From NCBI GenBank assembly GCA_013054445.1, contig JAAMPI010000271.1, forward strand, positions 1 to 46,382: a stretch of DNA of 46,382 bases. The letters are read 5' to 3'. The stretch comes from Cudoniella acicularis. Lineage: Eukaryota > Ascomycota > Leotiomycetes > Helotiales > Helotiaceae. This document shows positions 9,814 to 20,284 of the stretch, piece by piece. Positions within the stretch are counted from its first letter, which is position 1. Every line of letters starts with the position of its first letter. The notes under the pieces were generated by a model. It was given only the letters and a program-made list of their open reading frames with translations, did not search any database and was not told the origin of the DNA. A program made the position numbers and the translations under genes.

Positions 9814-11262
9814 TACTCGAGATCCCGCTAGTATGCAACGCCCGGTCATATGCAACGCTGTAGCGAGAACACTTAAAATTTAATTATTAAATAACTACGA
9901 ATTATATAAATGAAAAGAAAGCTCTTATAGGTTTATTAAATAGTATATTATATATTTAGTTAAAAAGCTCATATTAAATATATAGTTTTATTAGAAATAT
10001 TTATAAATTTATTAAATTTAAATAATTTAATAAATAATTTAATAACTTTTTTTTATAATAAGAAAATTTACTTTTTTAAACTTTTAAATTATTAATATTA
10101 TTATTAGTAATTATATAAAAGTCGAAAATTAATTTAAAATAGCTTTTAAAATAAGAAATATATATTTTAAACTTTAAATTTTTAATTTTTCTTAAAAGTT
10201 TTTTAAAAGTTTTAATATAATTAATAATAAAATAATTAAAAATAAACTATTTAATTAAAAAGAGTTATTATTATTATAACTAATATATAAAGCCTTAAAA
10301 TTAATAAAAATATCTTATTTATATATAAAATTTCTTTTTTATTTAACTTTTTTAAAAAGAATAAACTGTTATAGCTCTATAAAGGCACTAGGGCCCTGAC
10401 GTCACGTAGGGACGTATTTATAAGAAGTGCTATATTATCGAAGAAACTAAGCTAAAGAGAGAAGAAGAGAGGTGGCCCCGAAGGGGCCTTATATATAGGA
10501 GGTGAGTCTAGCACGGACTAGGACACGTGACAAGGGGACGCGTTAAACCAGGTCTATAATATAAACTTATTATAAATTCTATATATTAAATATAAAACTA
10601 ATAAAAATTAAGATATATTTTACTTTTTTACTTTATAAAAACCTTAAAATATTAAATAGTTTTATTATATATAAAGTATTTACTTTTATTTCTTAAAAAT
10701 ATTTAAAAAGTATTAAATTTTTAAACTTTTAAATATATATAATTAAAAAGAAATATTTTATAATTTTTTAAGACTTATATTATTATAAAATACTATAAAG
10801 CTAAGAAGTAATTANCTACTTTTAATTANAANTCNTTTTATTTATTTATTATTAATTATTTTAAAAAGAAGTTTAATAATTAAAAATTAAAATATTAAAT
10901 AACTTAAATTACTTAACCCTTAATTAAAATTTAACTTAATCTTATATAGAACTTATAAAACCTTTAAGTTTATTTTTAAATATTTTATTTATATTTAAAA
11001 TTATTTTTTAAAATTATTTTTCTTAGATTTTTAAAGCTCTTATTATATCTTAATTTAAAGTACTTATATTATATAAATATAAACTTCTAAGCTAATATTA
11101 CTAAAACCTAAGTATTTCTCTTATTTTTTATATAAAAAGCTATTCTTATATCTCTATTATTAATAAAGTTATTAAGGTTTAAAAGTTATGAATTTTCGCG
11201 ATTTTCTATGCGATTTAGCGTTGCATGTGACCGGGCGTTGCGTACTAGCGGGAACTTGAGTA
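9814..11262. mobile_element. AT-rich DNA element with 44-bp terminal inverted repeats
   Basis: The ends CTCGAGATCCCGCTAGTATG (9816 onward) and CTCAAGTTCCCGCTAGTACG (inverted, ending 11260) begin inverted repeats that continue through GCAACGCCCGGTCA and ATGCAACGCT. The match stops exactly outside a TA on each side (9814-9815 and 11261-11262), the target duplication expected of Tc1/mariner-type elements. The interior is extremely AT-rich with TpA excess and no frame, as after heavy RIP, and contains four Ns (10815-10835). A solo LTR sits at 10367-10561. Length without the LTR is about 1.25 kb, so it is a non-autonomous or deleted copy. No transposase remnant is readable. Confidence 0.7.
10367..10561 (+). 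repeat. Solo LTR nested in the TIR element
   Basis: Begins TGTTATAGCTC and ends in CTATAATA (RIP form of a TG...CA LTR). It is flanked on both sides by the identical 5-base duplication TAAAC (10362-10366 and 10562-10566), which fixes the ends. It matches, in inverted orientation, the LTR at 37932-38197, sharing GGGCCCTGACGTCACGT, the AAACTAAGCT block and CACGTGA, but is about 70 bases shorter through an internal deletion. Confidence 0.8.
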
Positions 11263-11777
11263 GTGTTGAGCACTTTTCGCTTAAGTGGGACACTGCGCGC
11301 ATAACCGTCGAGGAGATAAGAAATTTGTTTCCATCCTCACTCTTAATTTACAGTAATTTTAAGACTGTGAGTCTATGAAAAGAATCTTGGGAGTGAGGAT
11401 TATCTGGTAGCCTTGACTTCACAGCTGGCGATGCTGTCGCAAGCATGGGAAGTTGACCCACTTATGCGATTTGAGAGGAACACTTCAAACTTTTAACGCC
11501 TTTTTACAGGGCCAGGGTAAATTCTTAGATTTCCGACATCTCCTCTAAACCATCGACGGATCCAGCTGGCTTTCTTCACTGAATACCTCGTATTACTGTA
11601 AATATTTTGAAGTCTTCTCTTCACGATCTCACTTAAAGGATAAAAGGGCACGAAAGTGATGTAAAGTTTTTCCAACATGCATAACATGTAAACGACACAA
11701 GAAGCGAATATTGGAGTGATTGCTAATAATGTCTATTACTTTCCTCTAATTTACTTTACGAAATGCAAGAATAACAC
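11263..11777. other. 3' flank of the mucin-like gene
   Basis: Ordinary composition, 515 bases, no supported gene. One short minus-strand frame (11493-11687) has no family resemblance and I do not call it. Confidence 0.4.
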
Positions 11778-14092
11778 TTAACTTATCTCAGTCAAACAAC
11801 TACACGTGCCATCGACGCAATGCGCAACCTCCCCAGCAAGCGGGCAGCCCCCACAATCAGCTGCGGTATTACATGGCTCATTAGTCACAGAGGCGCTCGG
11901 CGCAGCAGAAGTTTGGGTTTTCGATGCTGGCATCGGGGATGATGTGGGTGAGAAGGACGTCCTGGTGGAAGCGCATGTAACCTGAGGAACTACATTGAAG
12001 CTTGGAATGACAGCGAAACACCCTGCTGGGATCGTTACGCAGCTTTCGCCGCCGCCGGGAGAGAGACCTTGGCAGTAGGATCCTGGCCCGAAAGATGTCC
12101 CGCTGATGAAGGAACCGGTTGCTGAAGAGACGCGGGATGTGGTTTGGGTTCTGAATGTTGTTGTCGGGAATGAGCTGGAAGATGTGGGAAGCGATGTTGA
12201 ATTATTCGTCGAAATGTCTGTCGTGTTGCCACCATACAGTCCCCAGGACGAAAGCAGAGCATCAATTCCCGAGGCAACACTTGTAGCAGCCGCGGCGTCG
12301 AAATCAGTTGCGGCCACCCAGTTTTGGTCGTTGGTGTTTCCTGTGGTCCAAGGTGCGAAGGTCACTGTTGCAGCGTTGCTGCAGGATGTTCCGCTGCATG
12401 TTGCTGAACATCCTGTTGCTACTGCAGAGCAAGTCGTTGTGCAAGTGCCTCCGTTCACACATTGAGTGCTGCAAGTGCTAGCTGTGCGTGTCCCACAGGA
12501 AGAATTCGAGGAGCTGGTGCTACTTGAAGGACCTGAAGTAGTAGAGATACTGTTGGAAGTCTGGGTTGGCTGCGAAAGCGATGCAGACGGGTCGGGGGTA
12601 GGAATATTATCTGGGCCGATACGAATTGGCGGGAGTCCTGGTGGGAAGTAAATTCCAGGAGCAGGACCAACTCCAAATACCAGCGTGACTCCTGTTCCAC
12701 CACCACAGAAAATGAGACAGGGGAAGAAAACCAGGACTGGGATTGTGTCGCCGCTTGAGTCTCGGGTCGTGTATATTTCGTTGGTGGTCACTCCATTTAT
12801 TGTGTTTGTGGAGGATGTCGAGACTGGTGTTGGGAAAGTGGTGATTGTTGGGAGGACTCCAACTCCGCCAGAAGCAGTTGTGGATGTTGATATTGACGAA
12901 GACTGCGAGTCGGTATTACCCGTTGTGGTTGGTGGAAGAGTTGAGCCTGACGGCGGGCTTGGAGGAGAACTCGTCGAGCTGCTAGAAGGGGATGAGCTCG
13001 GTGGTGCCGAGCTCTGGAGGCTTGAACTGCTACTACTTGGTGATGAACCGGATGACGCCGAGCTCTGGAGGCTTGCACTGCTGCTGCTCGGTGACGAACT
13101 GGACAACGGCGAGCTTTGGAGGCTTGAACTGCTGCTAGAAGGGGACGAACTGGATGATGCTGAGCTCTGGAGGCTTGAACTGCTTGACGGTACCGAGCTT
13201 CCGGAAATTGAACTACTACTACTCGGTGATGACAATTGGGAGGTTGTCCCATTTTCTGTGGATGAGCTGGACGATATTGAGCTTTGGGGAGCTGAATTAC
13301 TGCTGGGAGGGGATGAGCCGGTCGGCGCCGAGCTTCCAGAATTTGAGCTGCTGCTCGGTGATGATGATTGAGAGGCTGTCCCATTTTCTGTGGATGAGCT
13401 TGTGGAAAGCAGCCCAGTGGAAGATGCACTTTGACTATCTGGTCCTGAGGAGCTTGAAGCCGTCGAATTTGACGGAGGGAATGGCACAGTAGAAGATGGA
13501 GCAGATCCGCAAGCCGACCCTGTATTGGTAATGACAGGAGGTCGAGGCGCAATTGTTGGATACGGAATATTCACGGTGGAGTTGATTTTGATCCATACTG
13601 CATTCATGTTAACTTAGTCCCAGCCAAATCTTCAAAAGCACTTACCTTGACCAAGTTCTCCAACCGACAGGAGTGTCGTGGCTCCCTGGTTGTCTGTTGT
13701 AGTAACCTTCAACAAATTAGCACCAGCGAGAGCAAGAAACGTTCTCTTAATGTGGGGAATTGTGAGGGAAAAGGAGAAATAAATCATTTTCTTACTGTGG
13801 TACTTTGACAGCCAAGACCGCCAAACTCGGAGAGAAACGATGCAACAAAAGTTGCAGTTGAAGCATCGCTTGTTACCGCCGTCTCCACCGGGGGCATGCC
13901 GGAAACTCCAAATGACGTGCAAGATACATTTTGAGCACCGATAGAATTTTCAAAGAGGCATAAGTTGTATGCTTGTTGGCTCAATATTGAAGTTTGGACG
14001 GCATTGCTTGCTGTGACATCCCCATAAATTATACCAAACAAAGCAGAAAATTGCAGAGATGATAAAAGTGCTCTAGCGCTGAAACAGTACAT
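11778..14092 (-). CDS. Secreted mucin-like Ser/Thr-rich protein with Cys-rich tail
   Basis: Predicted cell-wall or secreted glycoprotein of 725 aa. Exons: 14092-13796, 13706-13646, 13597-11778; introns 89 and 48 nt (GTAAGA, GTAAGT donors; phases 0 and 1). An alternative acceptor for intron 1 (after CATTAAG, giving a 50-nt intron) also keeps frame and would add about 15 hydrophobic residues. The start at 14092 opens a signal peptide (MYCFSARALLSSLQFSALFG). A first domain follows with NLCLFENSIGAQNVSC and FLSEFGGLGCQS, then a long Ser/Thr/Pro stretch (about residues 140-345) with 17-residue repeats, a loop with LVFGVGPAPGIYFPPGLPP, a Cys-rich segment CSTQCVNGGTCTTTCSA, and a C-terminal CGGCPLAGEVAHCVDGTCSC. 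No GPI-anchor signal is seen. It is divergent from the metalloprotease gene. Function not known; adhesion or wall protection would fit the make-up. Confidence 0.8.
12985..13195 (-). repeat. 51-bp coding minisatellite
   Basis: Four imperfect copies of a 51-base unit, each starting (plus strand) GAGCTCTGGAGGCTTG, encode 17-residue Ser-rich repeats of the type SLQSSASSSSSPSSSS. A second, older duplication of a segment containing SSTENGT lies just upstream in the protein. Copies differ mostly at silent or Ser/Ala/Pro changes, so frame is being kept. Confidence 0.75.
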
Positions 14093-14903
14093 GATAGCTA
14101 GAGATTCGGCCCTCCTTTGAAATGACTCAAAGAGGATGAGGGTGGAGTATTGGAGAAAATGAACGACAAGACTCAATGTTGAGGAGGGCTTGACTCGGTC
14201 TCTCAGGTGCGAATCTCAGTATATTTGATTATGACACAGAAATGTGGGGGGGGGGGGGGGAAAGGCTGACGGTTCACAAGGTTCCGGAAACAAATGACTA
14301 AAGATAGAGAAGCAAGATCCTTGTGTTGCGCCAATATTTCGCCCCAAGGATGAAGGGGGAGACGGGTCTGTTTAGAATAAATGGAGCTGAGCTTACTTTG
14401 AATGTCACTTTCAAGAAAACCGTCGTAGGCATTTGAAGTCTAAAGAGGCCGCAGGGCTGAGGGTGGAAGAGGCTCATTTGATCGGGCGTTCGCTTGGTGC
14501 ATTTATGCAGGGTTCATGTGACCCCGTGGAGAAATATAAGCAGTTCATTCCCTACGCGCCGTATGTTCAGTGGACCTTCCCGGTTCCGAGGGATTGTAGG
14601 ATTTTTGTGCAACCACACTTGGCCCCCAAACTGATTATTTCCTCCCATTTTGACGGTTAGACAACATATCAACTCGTTTCAAGTTAAATAAGTTAATGGG
14701 TAATTTATTTAATACTCTATTTTTCAGCTAAGCCTCACTCCATTTTATGGGATCAGCCTTCATGTGTTACTTTCAGGCGAGCCTCGTCCGGCTTGCAGGC
14801 TACTGTAGGTATACATACTTTGAGATATTCGAATTTTATTTCTATTCCAGGTCATCGAAATTTTTTTCTTTCCAATCCATTCATTCTTTTACTGATTGAC
14901 GCC
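14093..14903. promoter_or_regulatory. Shared upstream region of two divergent secreted-protein genes
   Basis: This 811-base interval separates the ATG of the mucin-like gene (minus, 14092) from that of the metalloprotease (plus, 14904). It holds a 15-G tract (14246-14260) and pyrimidine-rich DNA before 14904. No gene is supported. Common control of the two is plausible from the arrangement but not shown by any site I can name. Confidence 0.45.
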
Positions 14904-16066
14904 ATGAAGATGTTAAGTTTCCTCTTTCTTCCGGCGTTTCTGTGGGTGACAAATGCCGCCACCCTATCTGATCTGTTTGAGATGAAGACTTCAGGACTAG
15001 GAAGTTGCGATGCGACACAAACTCCAATTATCGATAGCTGGCTAGCAGATACAATTCTCCTTGTAGACAGTGCTCTATTAGGAATTAATTCATATCAGAC
15101 GGATACCTCCATTCAGCGGAATCTTGGGGCTTTTTTCGGTATTAGCTCGACCCGGGCAGGAACCAAAAAACTCACAACAGTTCAAAGCAAGTGAGTCAGA
15201 TTCAAATTAATAAGCCTTTCTAACTTGAGATCACAGCTACATTACAAGCAGTGCAAGATTTCTTGAACCAAAAAGATCCCCGATTCCTCTCAGGTGGGGA
15301 GGAGGGCGACGGCACTGGAAAACCATGGCTCTTTTGCAACAGTGACTGGCAAGTTGAGACAGAGATATTCTACGATGATGAAGGCAACCCAATTCCGGAC
15401 AAAGAAGACAATACCAAACCAGCTAGCCTTCGCACCTATCCACCCTCGACTGGGAATTCGGTTACGGACGAAATGTTAGAAGATATGCAAGAAGGCACTT
15501 CTCCTAACTGGGCAAAGTTTGCCTACTACTCCTCCGACTTGAAGGACTACGTTATTGAGGAAGCAGCGAACCGATATCCTGGAAATCCACCTTCGTGGTG
15601 TAACGGAGCATCCGCAACTCCTCCAGAAAACAGATTTGCTCTCACCGAGTCAAGACTCACCAGAGATGTTGTAACTCTGTGCCTTGATGCTTTCGCGGCT
15701 GTTTCCGAACCATACGAGACGATTGCCGCTGCTATGGCCTCTACATCTTCAAAAACGCCGGGGGATTCTCTAAACGATGCTTCGCCGAGGTCGCTGACTC
15801 TGTTTCACGAACTTATTCATATGACAACGACTCCAGATAAGACGCCTGATACAGCAAGTATGTTTCCCTCTGCTTTACTCAAATATCAAATTGCTGATAG
15901 AGATGTAGCGAAACCGACAGAATGCCTGGATTTAACAGTGAACGGGGCAGATGCTACACAGAACCCGGATTCCTATGTTTTCATGGCCTGGTCTTACTAC
16001 CTCACGAAAAATGGGCAGCCACCTTTCGAATGGCAGGAAGGACTTGCGCAGAACATAAAACCTTGA
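14904..16066 (+). CDS. Secreted zinc metalloprotease, aspzincin-like
   Basis: Predicted extracellular metallopeptidase of 370 aa. ATG 14904 opens a signal peptide (MKMLSFLFLPAFLWVTNAA). Exons 14904-15186 and 15237-16066. The obvious GTGAGT donor at 15191 breaks the frame; the upstream GC donor GCAAGT at 15187 with acceptor CAG at 15236 keeps it (phase 1, reading TTVQTTLQAVQ), so this is a GC-AG intron with branch CTAAC. The zinc motif HELIH is at about residues 285-289, in LTLFHELIHMTTTPD. The segment NPDSYVFMAWSYY about 50 residues later supplies an Asp in the place of the third ligand of the M35/aspzincin group. Several Cys (WLFCNSDW, PSWCNGA, VTLCLDAF) suggest disulphides. The overall domain order fits fungal proteins annotated as lysine-specific metallo-endopeptidase-like; the exact specificity is not deducible. 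It is convergent with the ABM-like gene. Confidence 0.8.
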
Positions 16067-16417
16067 GGGGTGGTTGTTTGGAGTTTCAATAGAGTAGTAA
16101 AAACCTTCACTTACACAGGCATTTGTCAGAACTGGAAACCGTGACTCGAAAAATATTCCACAAAGTTCTTATTTATTACTTCCTCGCAACATCTACTCGA
16201 TGCGGTATTTTTTGAGTGCCGGGCTCGCAAGTTTCGTATTACAGTTAAAGTTATTAAAGGTCTAAATCGTTATCCTGCTATAGGTATATTACCTGCTTTT
16301 AAACAACTTATTCGGATTTTCGTTTGTCCCCAGCACTTAGAAAATATCGGACCGAGTACGCAAGCCATAATTTATGACAGACCTGGTGCCCCATAAACTA
16401 TTCATTACTCAATCTCT
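16067..16417. other. Convergent 3' intergenic region
   Basis: 351 bases between the stops of the metalloprotease and the ABM-like gene. No gene or repeat recognised; it must hold both 3' ends. Confidence 0.5.
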
Positions 16418-17220
16418 TCAATCCCAGAATTGTGCCGGAATATCTTCGAACGCGCAATGTACCTCTTTTATTCCCAACATTCCCAACTCTCTACACTCCT
16501 CCAAAAAATGCTCCCAAATACCCTTACCCACACCCCCTGCTAGGAAAATTCCCGCACTCTCTTTGAATTTCTGCTCTAGCTCCTCACTATTCCAATAATC
16601 CACAAACCTCACAGTCGCCACCTCCTTCTCCTCTAGCTTCTGCACCTTCTCCATCCAGCCCCTAACGCCAGTGCCAGTATAAGCGCTAGGCTTGGAGCGA
16701 CCGGGCGCCATGAAATAACGGAGGCCCCGAAGGGACAAGATTTTATCATGGGTGGAAGGGGAAAGCGGGGAAGGAAAATAGATGTCAGTTATGGACGTGT
16801 GAGGCGTGAGTCTGTCCCAGAAGAAACCCGTGAAGCTGCAGTGGACGGTGTTGGGAGGTGAAGTGCTCATACTCTCTAACTTCTTCATCTGTTCTATACA
16901 CATAGATGACTCCTCGAATTTTTGTAGCGCCTCTGAGGATTTCCAACCTTGTACAATGTCAGTTTCCTTGAAATAGGAAATGAGATGAATTTGTCATTAC
17001 CAGTCACGAGCCAAATAACCTCAGGCGTTTCGGTCACTCTTCCCCAGATACCATGCAGAAAACCAGGTAAATTTTCTCTGGTTAGGGGTTTGATTATTGT
17101 AGTCCAGGCTTTGCCCTCTTCGGTCTCATCGTCACTGAAGGTACTGGTAAGCGGGATCGTGAGGGTTGTCCATGAGGAGGCGATGAATTTGCGCGGTGAC
17201 GGATTCGAAGATTCAGCCAT
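16418..17220 (-). CDS. ABM-like dimeric alpha/beta-barrel protein
   Basis: Cytosolic protein of 249 aa. Exons 17220-17001 and 16947-16418; intron 53 nt with donor GTAATG, branch CTGAC and acceptor ACAAG, phase 1. The joined reading EVIWLVTGWKSSEALQKFEES is typical of the antibiotic biosynthesis monooxygenase (ABM) superfamily in fungi, where a beta strand ending in V.GW is followed by a helix with the pattern S.EA...F. A second similar half lies in the C-terminal part (VATVRFVDYWNSEELEQKFKES), giving two ferredoxin-like repeats, and LAGGVGKGIWEHFLEECRELG follows. The enzyme role is unknown: members range from small oxygenases to stress-response barrels. The start at 17220 is the first ATG of an open frame. 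Confidence 0.7.
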
Positions 17221-19069
17221 GGTTGGAGGTTGGTTCGAATTTTGAAAGGCGATTGGAGTAGGTGGTAAGGAAAGCTTTATGTATTTGAAGAATACAAGGA
17301 TTCGTGGTACCTAGAGATTGCGAGAAAGCTGACTGCAGGGCTGATGGTGTTGGATGTGCCATGCAAGAGTTTGCCACACTTTACTCGTTATTCAATTGGC
17401 CCGGGATAATTTCATCCGGGTTATCTATTTAAGATCTCAGCCCCTTTCCTCAGGCTTCAATTTCGAAGTCTTTGCGTACTAAAGCTTGTGCAACAGATCG
17501 GGACCAGGGATTTAGCATGCCGGCAGGTTTGCACTTGAATTGCATGTCGCAATAGTCACAAAACGAGACAACAGAGGGTACTTTTATAACTTAAAATATA
17601 CTGATTACAAACAAGTTTATGGGTTTCATGACCTTATTAGAAATTGAAGCGTTTTATTTAATAGTTACATTTTTATTTGAAAGTGATTACAGCTCCTTGT
17701 CCGTGCAAGCCGTCGAGATAGGACGATATGCGCTGTAAATTAGCGGTCGTCGCGACGATCGGTAGGGCTAGTCCGCCGGAAATTTAGCGACCGTCACTGA
17801 AACCAACAACTTCTACTGCAATGGCTCTCTAGGTAATTATCAAATATTTTTAGAAGACCTTTAGTCGTTTATATACTGGTATGAGATTTGTTCCCGTGAA
17901 CGCTTCGCACTTGGATTGAATGCTAGCGTCTGTGATAAGGCATGATTTCAGCCATAAAAAGCCAAATAATTCTTCTGCAACGTTTGTTCTACCACGATGT
18001 GACGACTCTCCACTGCATCTTCTCCGGCTACGCCCGGGGTTCCACTTAAAACTCTATGCCGCAAGAGTCGTATAACACCGCAATAGAGAAAACTTTTGAA
18101 TTTCAAACAATTTTTTTTTCCAAGAATTTTATTTTAGCTATAAATTTGTAAAATAATTAGATCTTTTTATTTCATGGCTGTATTTTTATCACGAGGTTTT
18201 TCTTGTTTGTCCTAATTGCACGGCTGGTCGCAGCGGAGGGGATAGCGGACGATCAGCTGTAAATTAGCGACCAGCTCGCTAAATTTTCGCGAGTGTCCAC
18301 TAACCAGCAGTGAGCTCCGCAGGCGCTGCGACTACGCATTGTTATTAAACATGCTTATGTCCTTGGAAATAAAAAGAAATCAGATTCCTATAGTGAGAAT
18401 ATTATTCTCTCTTGAATTGTGCTGCCAAAGGCACAAAAAGAGAGGTACCTGATTGCTGGCAAGTACTTCGTACTTCAGAAGCGTTCGCAACGCGGGGTAG
18501 GAGCTAAGCGAGAGTAAAAGGGGGCGGGGTTACTTTTTTACTTCATTTCTTGTCGGCCAGAAGGGTATCGGAAATCTTAGGGATCAAAGTATTTTAAATG
18601 AGACAATACTGATGTGTAATTGAAAGATTTAAAAGTATTTTTCATATGCTATTCAAAGGTTTCAAATCACATTTCAAAGTTTACAAGGATGAACATTCTT
18701 GGTTTTATAGATATTTTATTGAGAAAGCTATGATGAGGTGAGGTGTTTCTTAAAAGAAAAAAGGTTCTTACAGTCCCTGACCGAATTTGAGATCCAATTC
18801 GGCCCCTAATCATTCACTCGTGACACTGAGATGTGGTACCAAAACAGAAGTCATGATCCCTTCATTTTCTGGAGACTCTTCTGGTAGAATGGTTGGTATT
18901 GCTTGTAGTATGAGTTTGTCCGTTCTGGATCATTCTTTTGGGTGTTCAGTGCTTGTTGAGATCTTCCTTGAGAAGCAATCTATGAAAAATTATTAAAATC
19001 CCACTTTGGTGTGAAAGACTCCCCAACCTCTTCTAGATCATCATCAGGCTCCGGCTTCTTCGCCTTTGA
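17221..19069. other. Long intergenic region with a dispersed short repeat
   Basis: About 1.85 kb without a supported gene. Two similar segments near 17715-17800 and 18240-18300 are described separately. Local AT-rich runs (18100-18180, 18590-18720) have no frame. The small frame at 18787-18996 has no family resemblance. Confidence 0.45.
17715..18310 (+). repeat. Pair of related short repeats
   Basis: Both segments contain GGACGAT, a few bases, then GCTGTAAATTAGCG (17732-17745 and 18256-18269) followed by GACC- or GTCG-type sequence. Each also has a nearby inverted copy of the TTAGCG motif, which could form a hairpin. They are direct repeats about 524 bases apart and may be the ends of a small degenerate element, or two independent fragments of one family. 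Confidence 0.35.
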
Positions 19070-20284
19070 CTAGAGGGCTTGAAGACGCTGCTGTCTGATT
19101 TCTTGTATGGTCATTTGAAGCTCCTCGTTTTTGCTCGACTTGGCTGTTGCTGCTGAATTTTGCAACGTCGAGCTGTCTCCTGCCTTTGGCGCCCGAGAAT
19201 TCTGGGCCTGGTTCTGACCCTTCTGATGAGCTTGCTGTTCCTTTCGCTCAATGATCTCTTGCTTGGCTTTTGTTTCTTTTTCACGTGCTTTTGCCTTTCG
19301 CTGATCTTCCAGTTCCTTCTGCTTTTGCTGGTTAGCACGAGCCTCGCGATCAATCTTTGCCTGTCTCACCAATGCTTGCTGCTGTTTCTCCCGAGCCAGT
19401 GCAGCTTTCTCTCGCTCAGAAGATTCGCCGCTGAGGTTTTGCCTAGAAGGTGTAGCTGGCTTTAGCTGCTGCGATGACTTTCGTGCTTGTCCTCCGCTTT
19501 GCCGATTTATCTTAGCAGCATTTCCTTGTCGCTTAAGGGCATCGGTTGTTTGTTGCTCCTCTTCTGCCTTTTGCTGCCGTTGACGTCCCTCACGCTCAAG
19601 CTTCTCCTGGTTCGCCTTTGCAATTCGGATTTTGTTATGGTGAGCTTGCTGTTGTCTAGCTCTCGCTTTAGCCATTTGCCTGACCCTTTCGCGATCAGAA
19701 AGTTCAGGCTCATCGCCCGGCTGCTGCTGACGTTGCTCTTCTTTCTTTTGCTGACATGCACGCTCCTCCTTCTCTCGCTTCTCTTTATCGATCTTGCTTT
19801 TATTCTGGAGTTCTTGCTGTTGTTTAGCTCGAGCTTGTGCAGGCTTCTCGCGATCAGATTGTTCAGCCTGAGCTTTGGCACGAGCAAGCCCTTCTCCTTT
19901 CTGCTTGCGTACACGCTCTTCCCGTTCTCGTCTCTCCCTCTCGATCCTACTTTGCTCCGTCACAGCTTTTTGCTGTCTCTCTCGTGCTTGCTCCATCCGC
20001 TCGCCCTCAGATAGTTGCCTGATAGGATACTGCTGCTGAGGTGACCGCCAGTCTTGACCGAATTCTAGCATTCCACCTTGCTGTTGCCGGTCTCTCTCAG
20101 CCATTTCGGCCAGCTCAAGTCGAAGCATTCTCGCCATGCCTTCTCGTATCTCTTCATATGTCATTCGGCCTTGCTGCTGTTGTGACGGGCGCGGGCGGTC
20201 TTGTGCTGAGCGTGCTTCTCGTCGCTCGAGCTCGGCGATTTCCAGAAGAGCTTCTTGCAGTTCTCGCTCCTCGTCCGTAAACAT
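19070..20284 (-). CDS. Gln/Glu/Arg-rich coiled-coil repeat protein
   Basis: A single exon encodes about 404 aa from the first in-frame ATG (20284, MFTDEEREL). The frame is open a little further upstream (20314 is only a GTG), and a strong acceptor TTTCTTTGCAG near 20443 suggests a 5'-UTR intron. The protein is almost all charged helix: after EIAELERREAR and MTYEEIREGMARML come about four degenerate units of roughly 50 residues built on SDRE..., ARAKQQQ, NKSKIDKEKREKEER and QQKKEEQ. No signal peptide or TM segment is seen. Length and repeats point to a long alpha-helical scaffold or a disordered protein. I do not recognise a named family. The repetitive codons explain the long antisense frames over it, which are not genes. 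Confidence 0.7.
   Translation of the reverse strand: MFTDEERELQEALLEIAELERREARSAQDRPRPSQQQQGRMTYEEIREGMARMLRLELAEMAERDRQQQGGMLEFGQDWRSPQQQYPIRQLSEGERMEQARERQQKAVTEQSRIERERREREERVRKQKGEGLARAKAQAEQSDREKPAQARAKQQQELQNKSKIDKEKREKEERACQQKKEEQRQQQPGDEPELSDRERVRQMAKARARQQQAHHNKIRIAKANQEKLEREGRQRQQKAEEEQQTTDALKRQGNAAKINRQSGGQARKSSQQLKPATPSRQNLSGESSEREKAALAREKQQQALVRQAKIDREARANQQKQKELEDQRKAKAREKETKAKQEIIERKEQQAHQKGQNQAQNSRAPKAGDSSTLQNSAATAKSSKNEELQMTIQEIRQQRLQAL

Noticed and set aside
12685..13371. 228-codon plus-strand frame over the mucin repeats
   Set aside because: It is the antisense shadow of Ser-rich repeat codons (Glu/Leu-rich); the minus-strand gene has signal peptide and introns.
13707..13745. 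Short version of intron 1 in the mucin gene as the preferred model
   Set aside because: Both acceptors keep phase; I kept the acceptor at 13707 because the joined S/T sequence is smoother, and noted the other.
19487..20014. 175-codon Leu/Ser-rich plus-strand frame
   Set aside because: Antisense of the Gln/Glu/Arg-rich coiled-coil gene; composition is a codon artefact, not membrane helices.
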